Notes: generated from the sequence alone by a model not told the origin. A stretch of DNA of 5,768 bases from an uncultured Prevotella sp. (GCA_900548745.1 URLQ01000166.1:1-5768), one strand, 5' to 3'; counted from the first letter of the stretch, positions 1 to 5,768 are shown. A program made the numbers and translations.

Positions 1-395
1 AAAAGCATTTTATCTTTATCTATATTTTTGATGTTGAAGCGTTTACGATACCATCCGATTCCCCGCCAAGGTAGCTTACCTGTATAGCCATCCAGATTTT
101 CCCTGAAAGGTCCTTCAATGCTCCAGTCGTGAGGGACATCCAATTTCCTCCAGTCTTTGTCATTAAAGGCTAACTCTTTAGGAGATGGAGAATCCGGACT
201 GCCATTCCCAAAAGGCTCATCTATTCGTTTACCTTCAGGCTGTAGACCGTATCTGTTGAATAGCCAGCCGTGATCGAAGTTGATGACTTCTCTCGTCGAT
301 TGGGAGTATAGCAGGTTGGAAAACATAAAGGAGCATAGTAAGACTAGCCCTATGTTCTTCAACTGGAGATGCTGAAAAAGAACAATATATTTCAT
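1..395 (-). CDS. GH2-family glycoside hydrolase (beta-galactosidase-like), N-terminal part, runs off the window
   Basis: This frame gives 131 codons from ATG at 395 to the window edge with no stop. Residues 1 to about 31 look like an export signal: a Lys at 13, then a hydrophobic run (about 15-29) ending near Tyr-Ser-Gln. The protein should therefore be periplasmic or surface-exposed. The rest matches the start of the GH2 sugar-binding (jelly-roll) domain of Bacteroides beta-galactosidases: an INFDHGW-like strand at 38-44, DWRKLDVPHDWSIEGPF (81-97, the family's 'W..v.lPHDW' signature), then GKLPWRGIGWYRKRF (106-120). The catalytic TIM barrel and its two glutamates lie outside the window, so substrate specificity (galactoside, glucuronide, mannoside) is open. 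It lies 94 bp downstream of the susD-like gene on the same strand, the usual order of binding protein then enzyme in a PUL operon. The family call is confident; the exact activity is not. Confidence 0.88.
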   Translation of the reverse strand, partial: MKYIVLFQHLQLKNIGLVLLCSFMFSNLLYSQSTREVINFDHGWLFNRYGLQPEGKRIDEPFGNGSPDSPSPKELAFNDKDWRKLDVPHDWSIEGPFRENLDGYTGKLPWRGIGWYRKRFNIKNIDKDKML

Positions 396-410
396 GGTAG
401 ATGATTAGCT

Positions 411-465
411 GAGGAGTGTACATCAAAATATCCACTTTGAAGTAGTGTTGATGTACTACCTCCTC
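411..465 (-). repeat. Long intergenic hairpin between susD and the GH2 gene
   Basis: A perfect 9-bp inverted repeat (418-426 with 448-456) is extended outward by a 6-bp repeat (411-416 with 460-465) across a small asymmetric internal loop. Inside the loop is a further 4-bp pair (433-436 with 444-447). Together these can form one long stem-loop in the spacer transcript. On the minus strand no T-tract follows, so it does not look like an intrinsic terminator for susD. An mRNA-processing, stability or attenuation element that sets expression of the glycosidase relative to susD is more plausible. The structure is seen directly; the function is inferred. Confidence 0.6.
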
Positions 466-489
466 TTTTAATTTAAAAATATGTGATGA

Positions 490-1995
490 CTAATATCCCG
501 GATTCTGTTTAATAATCCCTTGTCCCGCAATAATAGCTGATTCCGGTATTGGGAAACGATGATAGTTTTCGTTTACAATAGACACTTGTCCGTAATCGGT
601 ACATTTTTGTTTCATGGTTGCTACATAAGAACCATCGCGGATAAGATCCTGACGGCGGCACCCTTCGAAATAAAACTCGTGTGCACGTTCTATCAATAAT
701 TTATCAAGGAAATCACGAGCACTGCTGAAAGAAGAAGCTGTATATGCAATTAAACCGGCACGTGTTCTGACTTGATTCAGTAAATTAATGGCTTCTGTTG
801 TAACTGTATTTCCTTCTCTGACAATGGCTTCTGCCAATAGAGTCAACACATCGGCATAGCGGTATACAATCCAATCTGTCTGACACTGATTTCCTGCATT
901 ATTACTTTCTATTTTATATTTTAATGGAATGACACCGTCCTGTAAGGAGTTACTTCCCACTCCCTTGTTGGTTTCGTTAAGGGTAGTACCTTCCCATGTA
1001 TCATACTCGGAGATGATAGTTTGTTTACGCTCATCTCCATCTTCGTATGTTTTAAAGAATTTCCATGTCATTTTATAACCTCCCCAGCCACCATCAAATC
1101 TTCCGGCATCGGATGCCTTGAGGTTACTTGGCATAACATGGGGATACCATAAATGAACCTGATAACCTGTAAGACAGTTTACAGACCAGATTGTTTCCGA
1201 GTTCTTTTCATTGGCGTATGTAAAGATATTGGCATAAGCTGACCTCTCGGCCCCTTTGTCTGTCACCAATGCGTATTTATATTCGGGCTTCTGCAATTCA
1301 CGAGCTTCGGTGATAGCTTTATCCCACTGTTTCGTTTGCATATAGAATTTAAGTAATACCATGTGGCATAACCCTTTTGTAAATCTTCCGTAATCCGAAC
1401 TACTTTTATCGTAACTATATGGTAAAACTTTTGCAGCTTCGGTCAGCTCGGTGACGATGAAATTGTGTGTTTCCTCTTCACTTAAACGTGGAAGGATTAT
1501 TTCATCTTCTGCATTCTTGAGCGTCTCTAGATCGGCTACAATAATAGGACCGTACAGGTCGTATAATAAAAAGGCCAGAAAACCGCGGGCACAACGTAAC
1601 TCTGCTATATATTGGTTCAAAAGGTCTTTATTCATGTTTACGTTTGTTATTCGGTCGATGGTAAGTGTCATTTTACTTATCCCTTTCAGGTAGTTTGTCC
1701 AAGGATAAGCAATGCGATCTTCGTCACTGGGGGTCCAACGAGCAAATTCCAGAGGTTCCCAAATCCATCCGCCCCATGAGCAGAAACCATATTCGGTAGC
1801 CATGTCCGAAATAAGCATAACTCCATTAGCTACATTATACAAACCTCCGTAATCGTAATTCTGGAATGGAGAATAAGCATTTCCCGTAACCAGGTCGCGG
1901 ACATCACGTTCTGTTTGGGGGTATATCGAGGGGGTGATCTCATCGAATACCTCTGATTCTAACGCACAACTTTGTATCATATGTTGCGTAGCCAT
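490..1995 (-). CDS. SusD/RagB-family outer-membrane glycan-binding lipoprotein, signal peptide lost (5' end disrupted)
   Basis: SusD-family proteins are surface lipoproteins that sit as lids on SusC TonB-dependent transporters and capture glycans. Family hallmarks are present: the N-terminal TPR-like region with an AELRCARGFLAFLLYDLYGPI-type motif (131-151), and the C-terminal RagB/SusD domain with YRYADVLTLLAEA (378-390), LNQVRTRAGL (406-415), LLIERAHEFYFEGCRRQDL (433-451) and the closing IIKQNPGY (494-501). The start is abnormal. Family members begin with a charged n-region and a hydrophobic segment of about 20 residues before the lipidated Cys. Here only nine residues (MATQHMIQS) precede Cys10, none forming a hydrophobic segment, and an in-frame TAA lies immediately upstream of the ATG. 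The mature part is full length (about 490 aa), so decay beyond the 5' end is not evident. As written, the product should stay in the cytoplasm and be non-functional. The sequence just upstream belongs to the recombinase element, and no susC is adjacent, which also points to insertion. The family is certain; whether the gene is permanently dead or reversibly interrupted is unknown. Confidence 0.93.
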   Translation of the reverse strand: MATQHMIQSCALESEVFDEITPSIYPQTERDVRDLVTGNAYSPFQNYDYGGLYNVANGVMLISDMATEYGFCSWGGWIWEPLEFARWTPSDEDRIAYPWTNYLKGISKMTLTIDRITNVNMNKDLLNQYIAELRCARGFLAFLLYDLYGPIIVADLETLKNAEDEIILPRLSEEETHNFIVTELTEAAKVLPYSYDKSSSDYGRFTKGLCHMVLLKFYMQTKQWDKAITEARELQKPEYKYALVTDKGAERSAYANIFTYANEKNSETIWSVNCLTGYQVHLWYPHVMPSNLKASDAGRFDGGWGGYKMTWKFFKTYEDGDERKQTIISEYDTWEGTTLNETNKGVGSNSLQDGVIPLKYKIESNNAGNQCQTDWIVYRYADVLTLLAEAIVREGNTVTTEAINLLNQVRTRAGLIAYTASSFSSARDFLDKLLIERAHEFYFEGCRRQDLIRDGSYVATMKQKCTDYGQVSIVNENYHRFPIPESAIIAGQGIIKQNPGY

Positions 1996-2070
1996 TTATG
2001 TTGGCTTCCAACTCTAATCCTTTGTATATAAACAATCTCTTCATTTTCTACACAACATAAATTTACGCAA
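1984..2070. repeat. Imperfect inverted repeat at the left end of the recombinase element
   Basis: The right arm reads caacataaat-t-tacgcaa on the plus strand (2053-2070). The left arm reads caacataaat-ggc-tacgcaa on the minus strand (2003-1984). That is 17 identical positions in two blocks, differing only in the 1-nt versus 3-nt spacer between blocks. The arms flank about 49 bp of AT-rich DNA. A partial third copy (tacacaacata, 2049-2059) overlaps the right arm and matches the left arm's tacgcaacata at 10 of 11 positions. Paired inverted sites at an element end fit binding sites for tyrosine recombinase monomers. The repeat is seen; the role is inferred. Confidence 0.7.
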
Positions 2071-2099
2071 AGTTGGCATAATATCACAGACTATCCAAA
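2068..2099 (-). promoter_or_regulatory. Candidate outward-facing Bacteroides-type promoter at the element border
   Basis: On the minus strand, TTTG (2099-2096) is followed by exactly 20 nt and then CAACTTTG (2075-2068). The Bacteroides housekeeping promoter consensus is TTTG, 19-21 nt, TAnnTTTG, so this matches the -33 box fully and the -7 box at 5 of its 6 fixed positions (the first T is C). It lies across the 3' end of the third recombinase gene and points at the susD-like gene, whose ATG is about 70 nt downstream. It could keep susD and the GH2 gene transcribed after the insertion. Motifs this short can arise by chance in AT-rich DNA. Confidence 0.35.
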
Positions 2100-3097
2100 A
2101 AATCCATTAGTTTTTTATCGTCCTTCCAATGGCTTTTCACTTTATACTTCTTCTCTATTTCACAATTTGACAACGCTTTCGCCTTCATTTCCATATTAAC
2201 TTCAGCATAAATATTGGTCGTATTAATGGATACATGCCCAAGCCAAGCTCTGATAGTATTGATATCAACACCTGATTGGAGTAGATGGGTTGCGGTTGTA
2301 TGTCTGATTGTATGCGGACTGACGCGTTTCTTTTTAATTGTAGGCATCTTATCTTCTATCTTTTCTGCATAACGGGTTACCATCTCATAGATGCCAAAGC
2401 GGGTTATTGGTTGTCCAACTCGGTTTAAAAAGACATGGTCATCCTCTGTTCTGTTTTTGATAATGGAAGATAGTGCCTCACGGGTATGTTGCCATAATGG
2501 ACATCTTCTTGTTTTATTTCCCTTGCCCGTTATAGTCACTACAGCCAAGCCCTTTTTCTTGGGTAGGGATAAATCCCTTATCAATAAAGTAGCAGCTTCT
2601 TCTGCCCGCGCTCCCGTATTATACAAAAAAAGTAAGAGGGCATAATCTCTCCACCCTTGGCTTGTACTTTTATCTGGTGCGTCCAGTAGTGCATTCATTT
2701 CCTCTTTTTCAAGGTACGTTATCAAAGTCCTCCTGGTCTTCTTGACAGGTATGTTTCTTATATTTCGACTCCATTCTATATGCTCCGGACTGTTGGCGGA
2801 TACATACTTTGCAAGAGAACAAAAAGCAGCCAGTCTGATATTTCTGGTCTTGATTGAACATGACCTGTCTTTTTCAAGACTTTCCAGGAAGTCGGCAACC
2901 CTGGTATCTGTAATATCAGTAAGGAGTATCTTGTCCACTTCTTTTTTCACACACTTGGCAATAAAAGGCATCAGCAATCTGATCGCATCCCGGTACGATT
3001 TAAGCGTATTGGCAGACAGGTTACGTATATTTGTCAGATATTCACAAAGAAACCTTCGTATCCAGTATCCGGCATAAAACTTATTTTCTTCATTCAT
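2084..3097 (-). CDS. ritC: Tyrosine site-specific recombinase, third gene of RIT trio (RitC-like)
   Basis: This 337-aa integrase/XerD-type recombinase cuts and rejoins DNA through a 3'-phosphotyrosine intermediate. Residues about 9-105 form the SAM-like core-binding domain (RRFLCEYLTNIRNLSANTLKSYRDAI-type helices at 14-39). The catalytic domain spans about 125-300 with all six key residues: Arg164 in YNTGARAEE, Lys192 or 195 in ITGKGNKTRR, His262 and Arg265 in SPHTIRHTTATHLL, His288 in WLGHVSINTT and nucleophile Tyr297 in NIYAEVN. A basic C-terminal tail of about 40 residues follows the tyrosine. The ATG at 3097 lies 8 nt inside the end of the preceding recombinase gene (ATGAATGA junction), behind an AGGAAAAG ribosome-binding-like run, which suggests translational coupling. 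Its last codons overlap the candidate outward promoter. The family is certain; the RitC assignment rests on gene order and size. Confidence 0.92.
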   Translation of the reverse strand: MNEENKFYAGYWIRRFLCEYLTNIRNLSANTLKSYRDAIRLLMPFIAKCVKKEVDKILLTDITDTRVADFLESLEKDRSCSIKTRNIRLAAFCSLAKYVSANSPEHIEWSRNIRNIPVKKTRRTLITYLEKEEMNALLDAPDKSTSQGWRDYALLLFLYNTGARAEEAATLLIRDLSLPKKKGLAVVTITGKGNKTRRCPLWQHTREALSSIIKNRTEDDHVFLNRVGQPITRFGIYEMVTRYAEKIEDKMPTIKKKRVSPHTIRHTTATHLLQSGVDINTIRAWLGHVSINTTNIYAEVNMEMKAKALSNCEIEKKYKVKSHWKDDKKLMDFLDSL

Positions 3098-4037
3098 CTT
3101 TTCCTTGTTTTATGTATGATTCAAAACGGTTGTTTGCTTCTCCCAGCAGTCCATCGGTCATGGTCAGGTAGACTGACGTATGGGATAAATGTGTATGTCC
3201 AAGATATGTGCTCAACACAGGGAGCAACTGTTGGACGTCCTGATTCTCCCTATACCATGAAGTAAGCCGATGGACGGCGAAGGTGTGCCTCAGGTCATGT
3301 AATCTTGGCTGGAAGGGGGATTTATCCGAACGGGAGATACCGGCATGTTCCCTGATTCTTTCAAAAGCACCTCTCACGGTGTCTATATGCATGTCCAAGC
3401 CTTTCTTATCTAAAAAGAGTTTGCTTTCGGGTACGCAGCACATGCCTTGTTTCTCTCTCCATTTCAAAAAAGTATCAATCAACTCTCCAACCTTATGGTT
3501 GTATGTGACAATCCGTGACTTGTAAAATTTCGATTCTCGTATATGCACATACAAATCCGGTTGGTTCAGGTCTCTTATTCTCAAAGACATCGTTTCGTGG
3601 AGCCTCAATCCAAGAAAATAGGTCAGTTGCAGTATCATCCTCATGCATTCAGGATGGATTTTACTCCGGTTTTTCTGATATTCCATGGCTGAGCGGAACA
3701 ACCGTTGCAGTTCCGGTTTGCTATAAATATAAGGTGTCATGTGCTCCAAACGCTTGGGCAAGTCTGCGGGAAGGGGTACATTGTTCATTATACCCCGTGA
3801 CATGGCCCATTGGAACATGCCCTTTAAGGCTGTGTGCCTTATGAACCAGCCGGCAGTGACCGTTCCTGTGGGATAATATAAATAGGGTTCGACCTGTCCT
3901 ACAGTCAGTTCCGCCGGATTCGTATCGCCACCGATATGCTTCATAAAAGAACGCAATGCTTGCGCGTTTGTCTTGAACTTTTCTCCCAAAGCCCGTCTGT
4001 AACTTATATAAAGTTCTGTCATTTCATTCAGTTTCAT
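3090..4037 (-). CDS. ritB: Tyrosine site-specific recombinase, second gene of RIT trio (RitB-like)
   Basis: This recombinase is 315 aa from the start preferred here (ATG at 4037). An in-frame ATG at 4052 would add MGGLA, but that extension is encoded by the GGGAGGG Shine-Dalgarno-like run (4044-4050), which sits 6-7 nt before the 4037 ATG. That ATG also overlaps the upstream stop as ATGA. Numbering from 4052, the catalytic residues are Arg150 (FLGLRLHE), Lys175 or 178 (ESKFYKSR), His252 and Arg255 (RLHDLRHTFAVHRL), His286 (STYLGHTHLS) and Tyr295 (TSVYLTMT). The insert between HxxR and LGH (SWYRENQDVQQLLPVLSTYLGH-like, 265-286) is typical of a subtype seen in RIT and related multi-recombinase elements. 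An N-terminal core-binding domain spans about 8-90. All active-site residues are present, so it should be catalytically competent. RIT members are thought to act together; the division of labour is unknown. Confidence 0.92.
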   Translation of the reverse strand: MKLNEMTELYISYRRALGEKFKTNAQALRSFMKHIGGDTNPAELTVGQVEPYLYYPTGTVTAGWFIRHTALKGMFQWAMSRGIMNNVPLPADLPKRLEHMTPYIYSKPELQRLFRSAMEYQKNRSKIHPECMRMILQLTYFLGLRLHETMSLRIRDLNQPDLYVHIRESKFYKSRIVTYNHKVGELIDTFLKWREKQGMCCVPESKLFLDKKGLDMHIDTVRGAFERIREHAGISRSDKSPFQPRLHDLRHTFAVHRLTSWYRENQDVQQLLPVLSTYLGHTHLSHTSVYLTMTDGLLGEANNRFESYIKQGKDE

Positions 4038-5647
4038 AGCAAGCCCTCCCAATCCATATCAGCAACCTTACGTAAGTTCTTAATGTCGACTTTGGCATAT
4101 ATGCGTGTGGTATCAAGCCCGATGTGCCCCAGCAAATCTGCGATTTCTTTCAAGGAATGCCCGGTGTTGATAAGGCGTGTGGCACAAGTATGACGCAGGC
4201 TGTGCGGCCCGTAATGACGCAACTCCAGTCCTTTGCCTTTCAGCTCGTCCCTGACCAGCTTGTATATAGTCGAAGTGGAAAGCTGTTCATGAGGGGCACG
4301 TCTGCATAAAAAGAGGTATTCGTTTCCGCTTTTATTAAAGCGTGCCTCTTTGATGTATCTGATAATGGCATCGCCAACGATGGGAAGCAAAGGTAGCACT
4401 TGTGGCCTGCAGTTCTTGGCCCGTCTTAAATACAGCGTTTCATTCCGCCAGTCTATATCTTTCAACTTCATGTTTGTCACCTCACTGCAACGAAGGCCAT
4501 AGACAGTCAAAAGAAGCAATATGGCATAATCCCTGACACCTGTCCCGGCGGCATCCTTTTTGGATTGCAGGATATCTTGAACTGTCTCCCAAGGGACAAA
4601 CGAAGGCAGGTTTTCATGGGCATATACTCTCGGGGCTTTTAAGCTATACACAAGTCCGGGATTACACAGACCTTTTTCTTCTGCGTATCTGAAAAATCCA
4701 CGAAGGACAGTGACGGTATCGGCTATCGTTCTTCTGTTACAACCGTCCTCATCATGTCTCTTACGTATATAGTCATCAAGAACTGAAGACGTTATATCTT
4801 TCAATCCGTCGACTTTTAAGTTCAGCATCATCGTTTTGAGCTGACTGTATCTGCCTTCGGTGGTGCTTGAAGAATAGCCTTTGTTTTGTTTCAGCCAATC
4901 AAGATATTCCATCACATGTTCTTTAAAGGGAAACGCATCATCTTCACATATAAGCTGACCCATATAAGACAACCAACTGGTAGTATATGATATAAAACGT
5001 CTTCTTGCGTATATCCCGGATGCATCTCTTACACCGGGCTTCTGTACAGTCATCCAACTGTCAGCGGATTCTCGGATATCCTCAATACTGACCATGCGTC
5101 TGTCCTCAACATGCAGATAGTCAATTAAATGAAGTTGGTATGCGGCTATATCCCGTAGTGTTTGTGTAGCCGCACCTTTGTCTTCCCATATTTGAAGATA
5201 CTCAGCCCGTTCTTTTAACAAAGGATAGGTGAGATAACGTAACTTATGATGTTTACGGGTAAAAAGGCGGTTCAAAATAATAGCATTATTTGTATAGATG
5301 CCATCTAACTTGCCTATGTAGGCAAGCCATGAAAAAGCAATATCCATATATTTTCGAACACTGCTGGGACTGTTGTCCTTTCTCTTCATCGGATGGTTCT
5401 TTTTTGTCTTTGACCATGTGATGGCGGCGTCCTTGATGCTACTGATAGGGACCTGTTCAGAGAAGCCATCTTCAAGCTTGAGGCTTGTGACTATCAGTAG
5501 TAGATAATCTGCCAAAGAAAGCAGATAATTATGGCTGTAGTTGCGCTTTTCAGCCATGAAAGCAAGATAGTTTTCACGTTCCTTCAATAAAGGAGCGTCG
5601 AGGTGCTTTTGCAAGTACCATTTGCGTCGAATGATTGTTTCAAGCAT
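4034..5647 (-). CDS. ritA: Tyrosine site-specific recombinase with duplicated N-terminal module, first gene of RIT trio (RitA-like)
   Basis: At 537 aa this is much longer than a usual tyrosine recombinase (about 300-420 aa). The C-terminal catalytic domain is complete: Arg386 (VYGLRCSE), Lys411 (RRAKNCR), His482 and Arg485 (GPHSLRHTCATRL), His508 (LLGHIGLDTT) and Tyr517 (RIYAKVD). A standard SAM-like core-binding domain precedes it (about 240-325). In front are two tandem copies of an approximately 100-residue helical module. Copy 1 (18-114) and copy 2 (141-232) share PLLKER.eYL (19-28 / 142-151), a central SI.di..aa..W stretch (69-78 / 187-198), and SWLaYiGkL versus SWLsYmGqL (106-114 / 224-232). 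The ATG at 5647 is the first in frame after an upstream TAA, behind a weak purine-rich AAAGAAG. It overlaps the next gene by the ATGA junction at 4034-4037. No convincing promoter was found upstream. The family is certain; the RitA name rests on position and architecture. Confidence 0.92.
   Translation of the reverse strand: MLETIIRRKWYLQKHLDAPLLKERENYLAFMAEKRNYSHNYLLSLADYLLLIVTSLKLEDGFSEQVPISSIKDAAITWSKTKKNHPMKRKDNSPSSVRKYMDIAFSWLAYIGKLDGIYTNNAIILNRLFTRKHHKLRYLTYPLLKERAEYLQIWEDKGAATQTLRDIAAYQLHLIDYLHVEDRRMVSIEDIRESADSWMTVQKPGVRDASGIYARRRFISYTTSWLSYMGQLICEDDAFPFKEHVMEYLDWLKQNKGYSSSTTEGRYSQLKTMMLNLKVDGLKDITSSVLDDYIRKRHDEDGCNRRTIADTVTVLRGFFRYAEEKGLCNPGLVYSLKAPRVYAHENLPSFVPWETVQDILQSKKDAAGTGVRDYAILLLLTVYGLRCSEVTNMKLKDIDWRNETLYLRRAKNCRPQVLPLLPIVGDAIIRYIKEARFNKSGNEYLFLCRRAPHEQLSTSTIYKLVRDELKGKGLELRHYGPHSLRHTCATRLINTGHSLKEIADLLGHIGLDTTRIYAKVDIKNLRKVADMDWEGLL
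4952..5596 (-). repeat. Coding tandem duplication of an N-terminal recombinase module (two copies)
   Basis: The copies are encoded at 5596-5306 (residues 18-114) and 5227-4952 (residues 141-232), offset by roughly 118-123 residues. Conserved blocks fall in the same order in both: PLLKER..YL, a leucine-rich helix, an SI-x-D/E-I/A stretch ending in a Trp, and SWLxYxGxL. The copies are clearly diverged and DNA identity is low, so this is an old domain duplication rather than a recent unequal crossover. The predicted helical pattern resembles the SAM-like core-binding fold, so the protein may carry three such domains in a row. Confidence 0.7.
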
Positions 5648-5700
5648 AATTCTTCTTTTTAAAGTTAATACTTAGGCTGTTTCCTAAATATGAAGAATTA
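5647..5700 (-). promoter_or_regulatory. Nested hairpin in the ritA leader, covering its ribosome-binding region
   Basis: A perfect 9-bp inverted repeat pairs 5647-5655 with 5692-5700. The inner arm includes the GAAG ribosome-binding-like bases and the first base of the ritA start codon. A second 5-bp stem, 5672-5676 with 5683-5687 (ttagg/cctaa), sits inside it. In the transcript the outer stem could hide the ritA start and lower recombinase synthesis. As DNA it could be a recombinase-binding palindrome. The repeat is seen; both roles are inferred. Confidence 0.4.
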
Positions 5701-5768
5701 AGGCGAGTTATATGCTTTTTAGAGCAAGTAAGTTTGGTCAAATGGAGACTTTTAGCTTCTTTTGCAGC
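5648..5768. other. Non-coding leader upstream of the recombinase operon
   Basis: Apart from the nested hairpin at 5647-5700, this 121-bp AT-rich stretch holds no gene I can support. On the minus strand a TAACTTTA (5667-5660) resembles a Bacteroides -7 box, but it has no properly spaced TTTG and lies only 12 nt from the ATG. A TTTG at 5742-5739 has no matching -7 box at 19-21 nt. The operon promoter and the right end of the element are therefore not identified here. Confidence 0.4.

Larger units (their letters stand above)
1981..5768 (-). mobile_element. RIT (recombinase-in-trio) element, left end to an undefined right end
   Basis: Three consecutive, overlapping, co-oriented tyrosine recombinase genes of distinct subtypes (537, about 315 and 337 aa) occupy 2084-5647 with nothing else between them. 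This is the published layout of RIT elements (ritA-ritB-ritC). The left boundary is placed near 1981 because susD-like coding sequence becomes recognisable just left of it and a strong inverted repeat begins at 1984. The right boundary is not seen: no copy of the left-end motifs (TACGCAA, CAACATAAAT) and no susD signal-peptide codons occur between 5648 and 5768, so the element probably extends beyond the window. No passenger gene is visible. The trio is not Tn554-like, because in Tn554 the third protein (TnpC) is short and not a tyrosine recombinase. The element class is recognised from architecture; its mobility is inferred. Confidence 0.68.

Noticed and set aside
235..435. 66-aa minus-strand open frame starting at a GTG
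   Set aside because: It overlaps the GH2 start out of frame, lacks domain-like features, and the GH2 frame has a signal peptide and family motifs over the same bases.
2004..2052. Invertible promoter between the inverted-repeat arms
   Set aside because: I found no TTTG-19 to 21 nt-TAnnTTTG promoter on either strand of the 49-bp interval, so flipping it would not obviously switch a gene.
1451..4309. Several plus-strand open frames of 61-111 codons
   Set aside because: All lie antisense inside the susD or recombinase genes and their translations show no family motifs; they are shadows of the real genes.
2084..5647. Tn554-like transposon or conjugative-element integrase module
   Set aside because: Tn554 has two tyrosine recombinases plus a short non-recombinase TnpC. 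Here all three are full tyrosine recombinases and no mobilisation or conjugation gene is present.
5640..5768. Open minus-strand frame of about 42 codons from the window edge to a TGA just inside ritA
   Set aside because: The composition is Lys/Ser/Asn-rich with no recognisable motif. It does not look like a susC end or a susD signal peptide, so it is probably chance.
5648..5768. Right terminal inverted repeat of the element
   Set aside because: Neither tacgcaa nor caacataaat, nor a close variant, occurs here on either strand; weak partial matches were no better than expected by chance.

Overview
The window looks like Bacteroidales DNA, most likely Bacteroides or Parabacteroides. It holds part of a polysaccharide utilisation locus (PUL): a SusD/RagB-family glycan-binding protein gene followed by the start of a periplasmic GH2 glycosidase gene. 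All confident genes lie on the minus strand, so transcription runs from high to low coordinates.

Layout, in transcription order (right to left). Positions 5768-5648 are a non-coding leader with a nested hairpin. Next come three overlapping tyrosine recombinase genes: 537 aa (5647-4034), about 315 aa (4037-3090) and 337 aa (3097-2084). All three keep the full R-K-H-R-H-Y catalytic set, and the reading frames overlap at ATGA-type junctions. The order, sizes and overlaps match a 'recombinase in trio' (RIT) element, ritA-ritB-ritC. About 100 bp with a strong imperfect inverted repeat (1984-2003 / 2053-2070) follows and is probably the left end of the element. Then comes a susD-like gene (1995-490). 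Its mature protein is complete from the lipobox cysteine onward, but its signal peptide is gone, as if the element had inserted just upstream of that cysteine codon. A 94-bp spacer with a long hairpin follows, then the first 131 codons of a GH2 beta-galactosidase-like gene (395-1, running off the window).

Interpretation: a RIT element has probably inserted into the signal-peptide region of susD, separating it from the expected upstream susC partner, which should lie beyond position 5768. The right end of the element is not recognisable here. The least ordinary features are a tandemly duplicated N-terminal module in the first recombinase, the inverted-repeat architecture at the element end, and a near-consensus Bacteroides promoter at the element border pointing outward into the decapitated susD. 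Whether the element can excise and restore the PUL, or has broken it permanently, cannot be told from this sequence.
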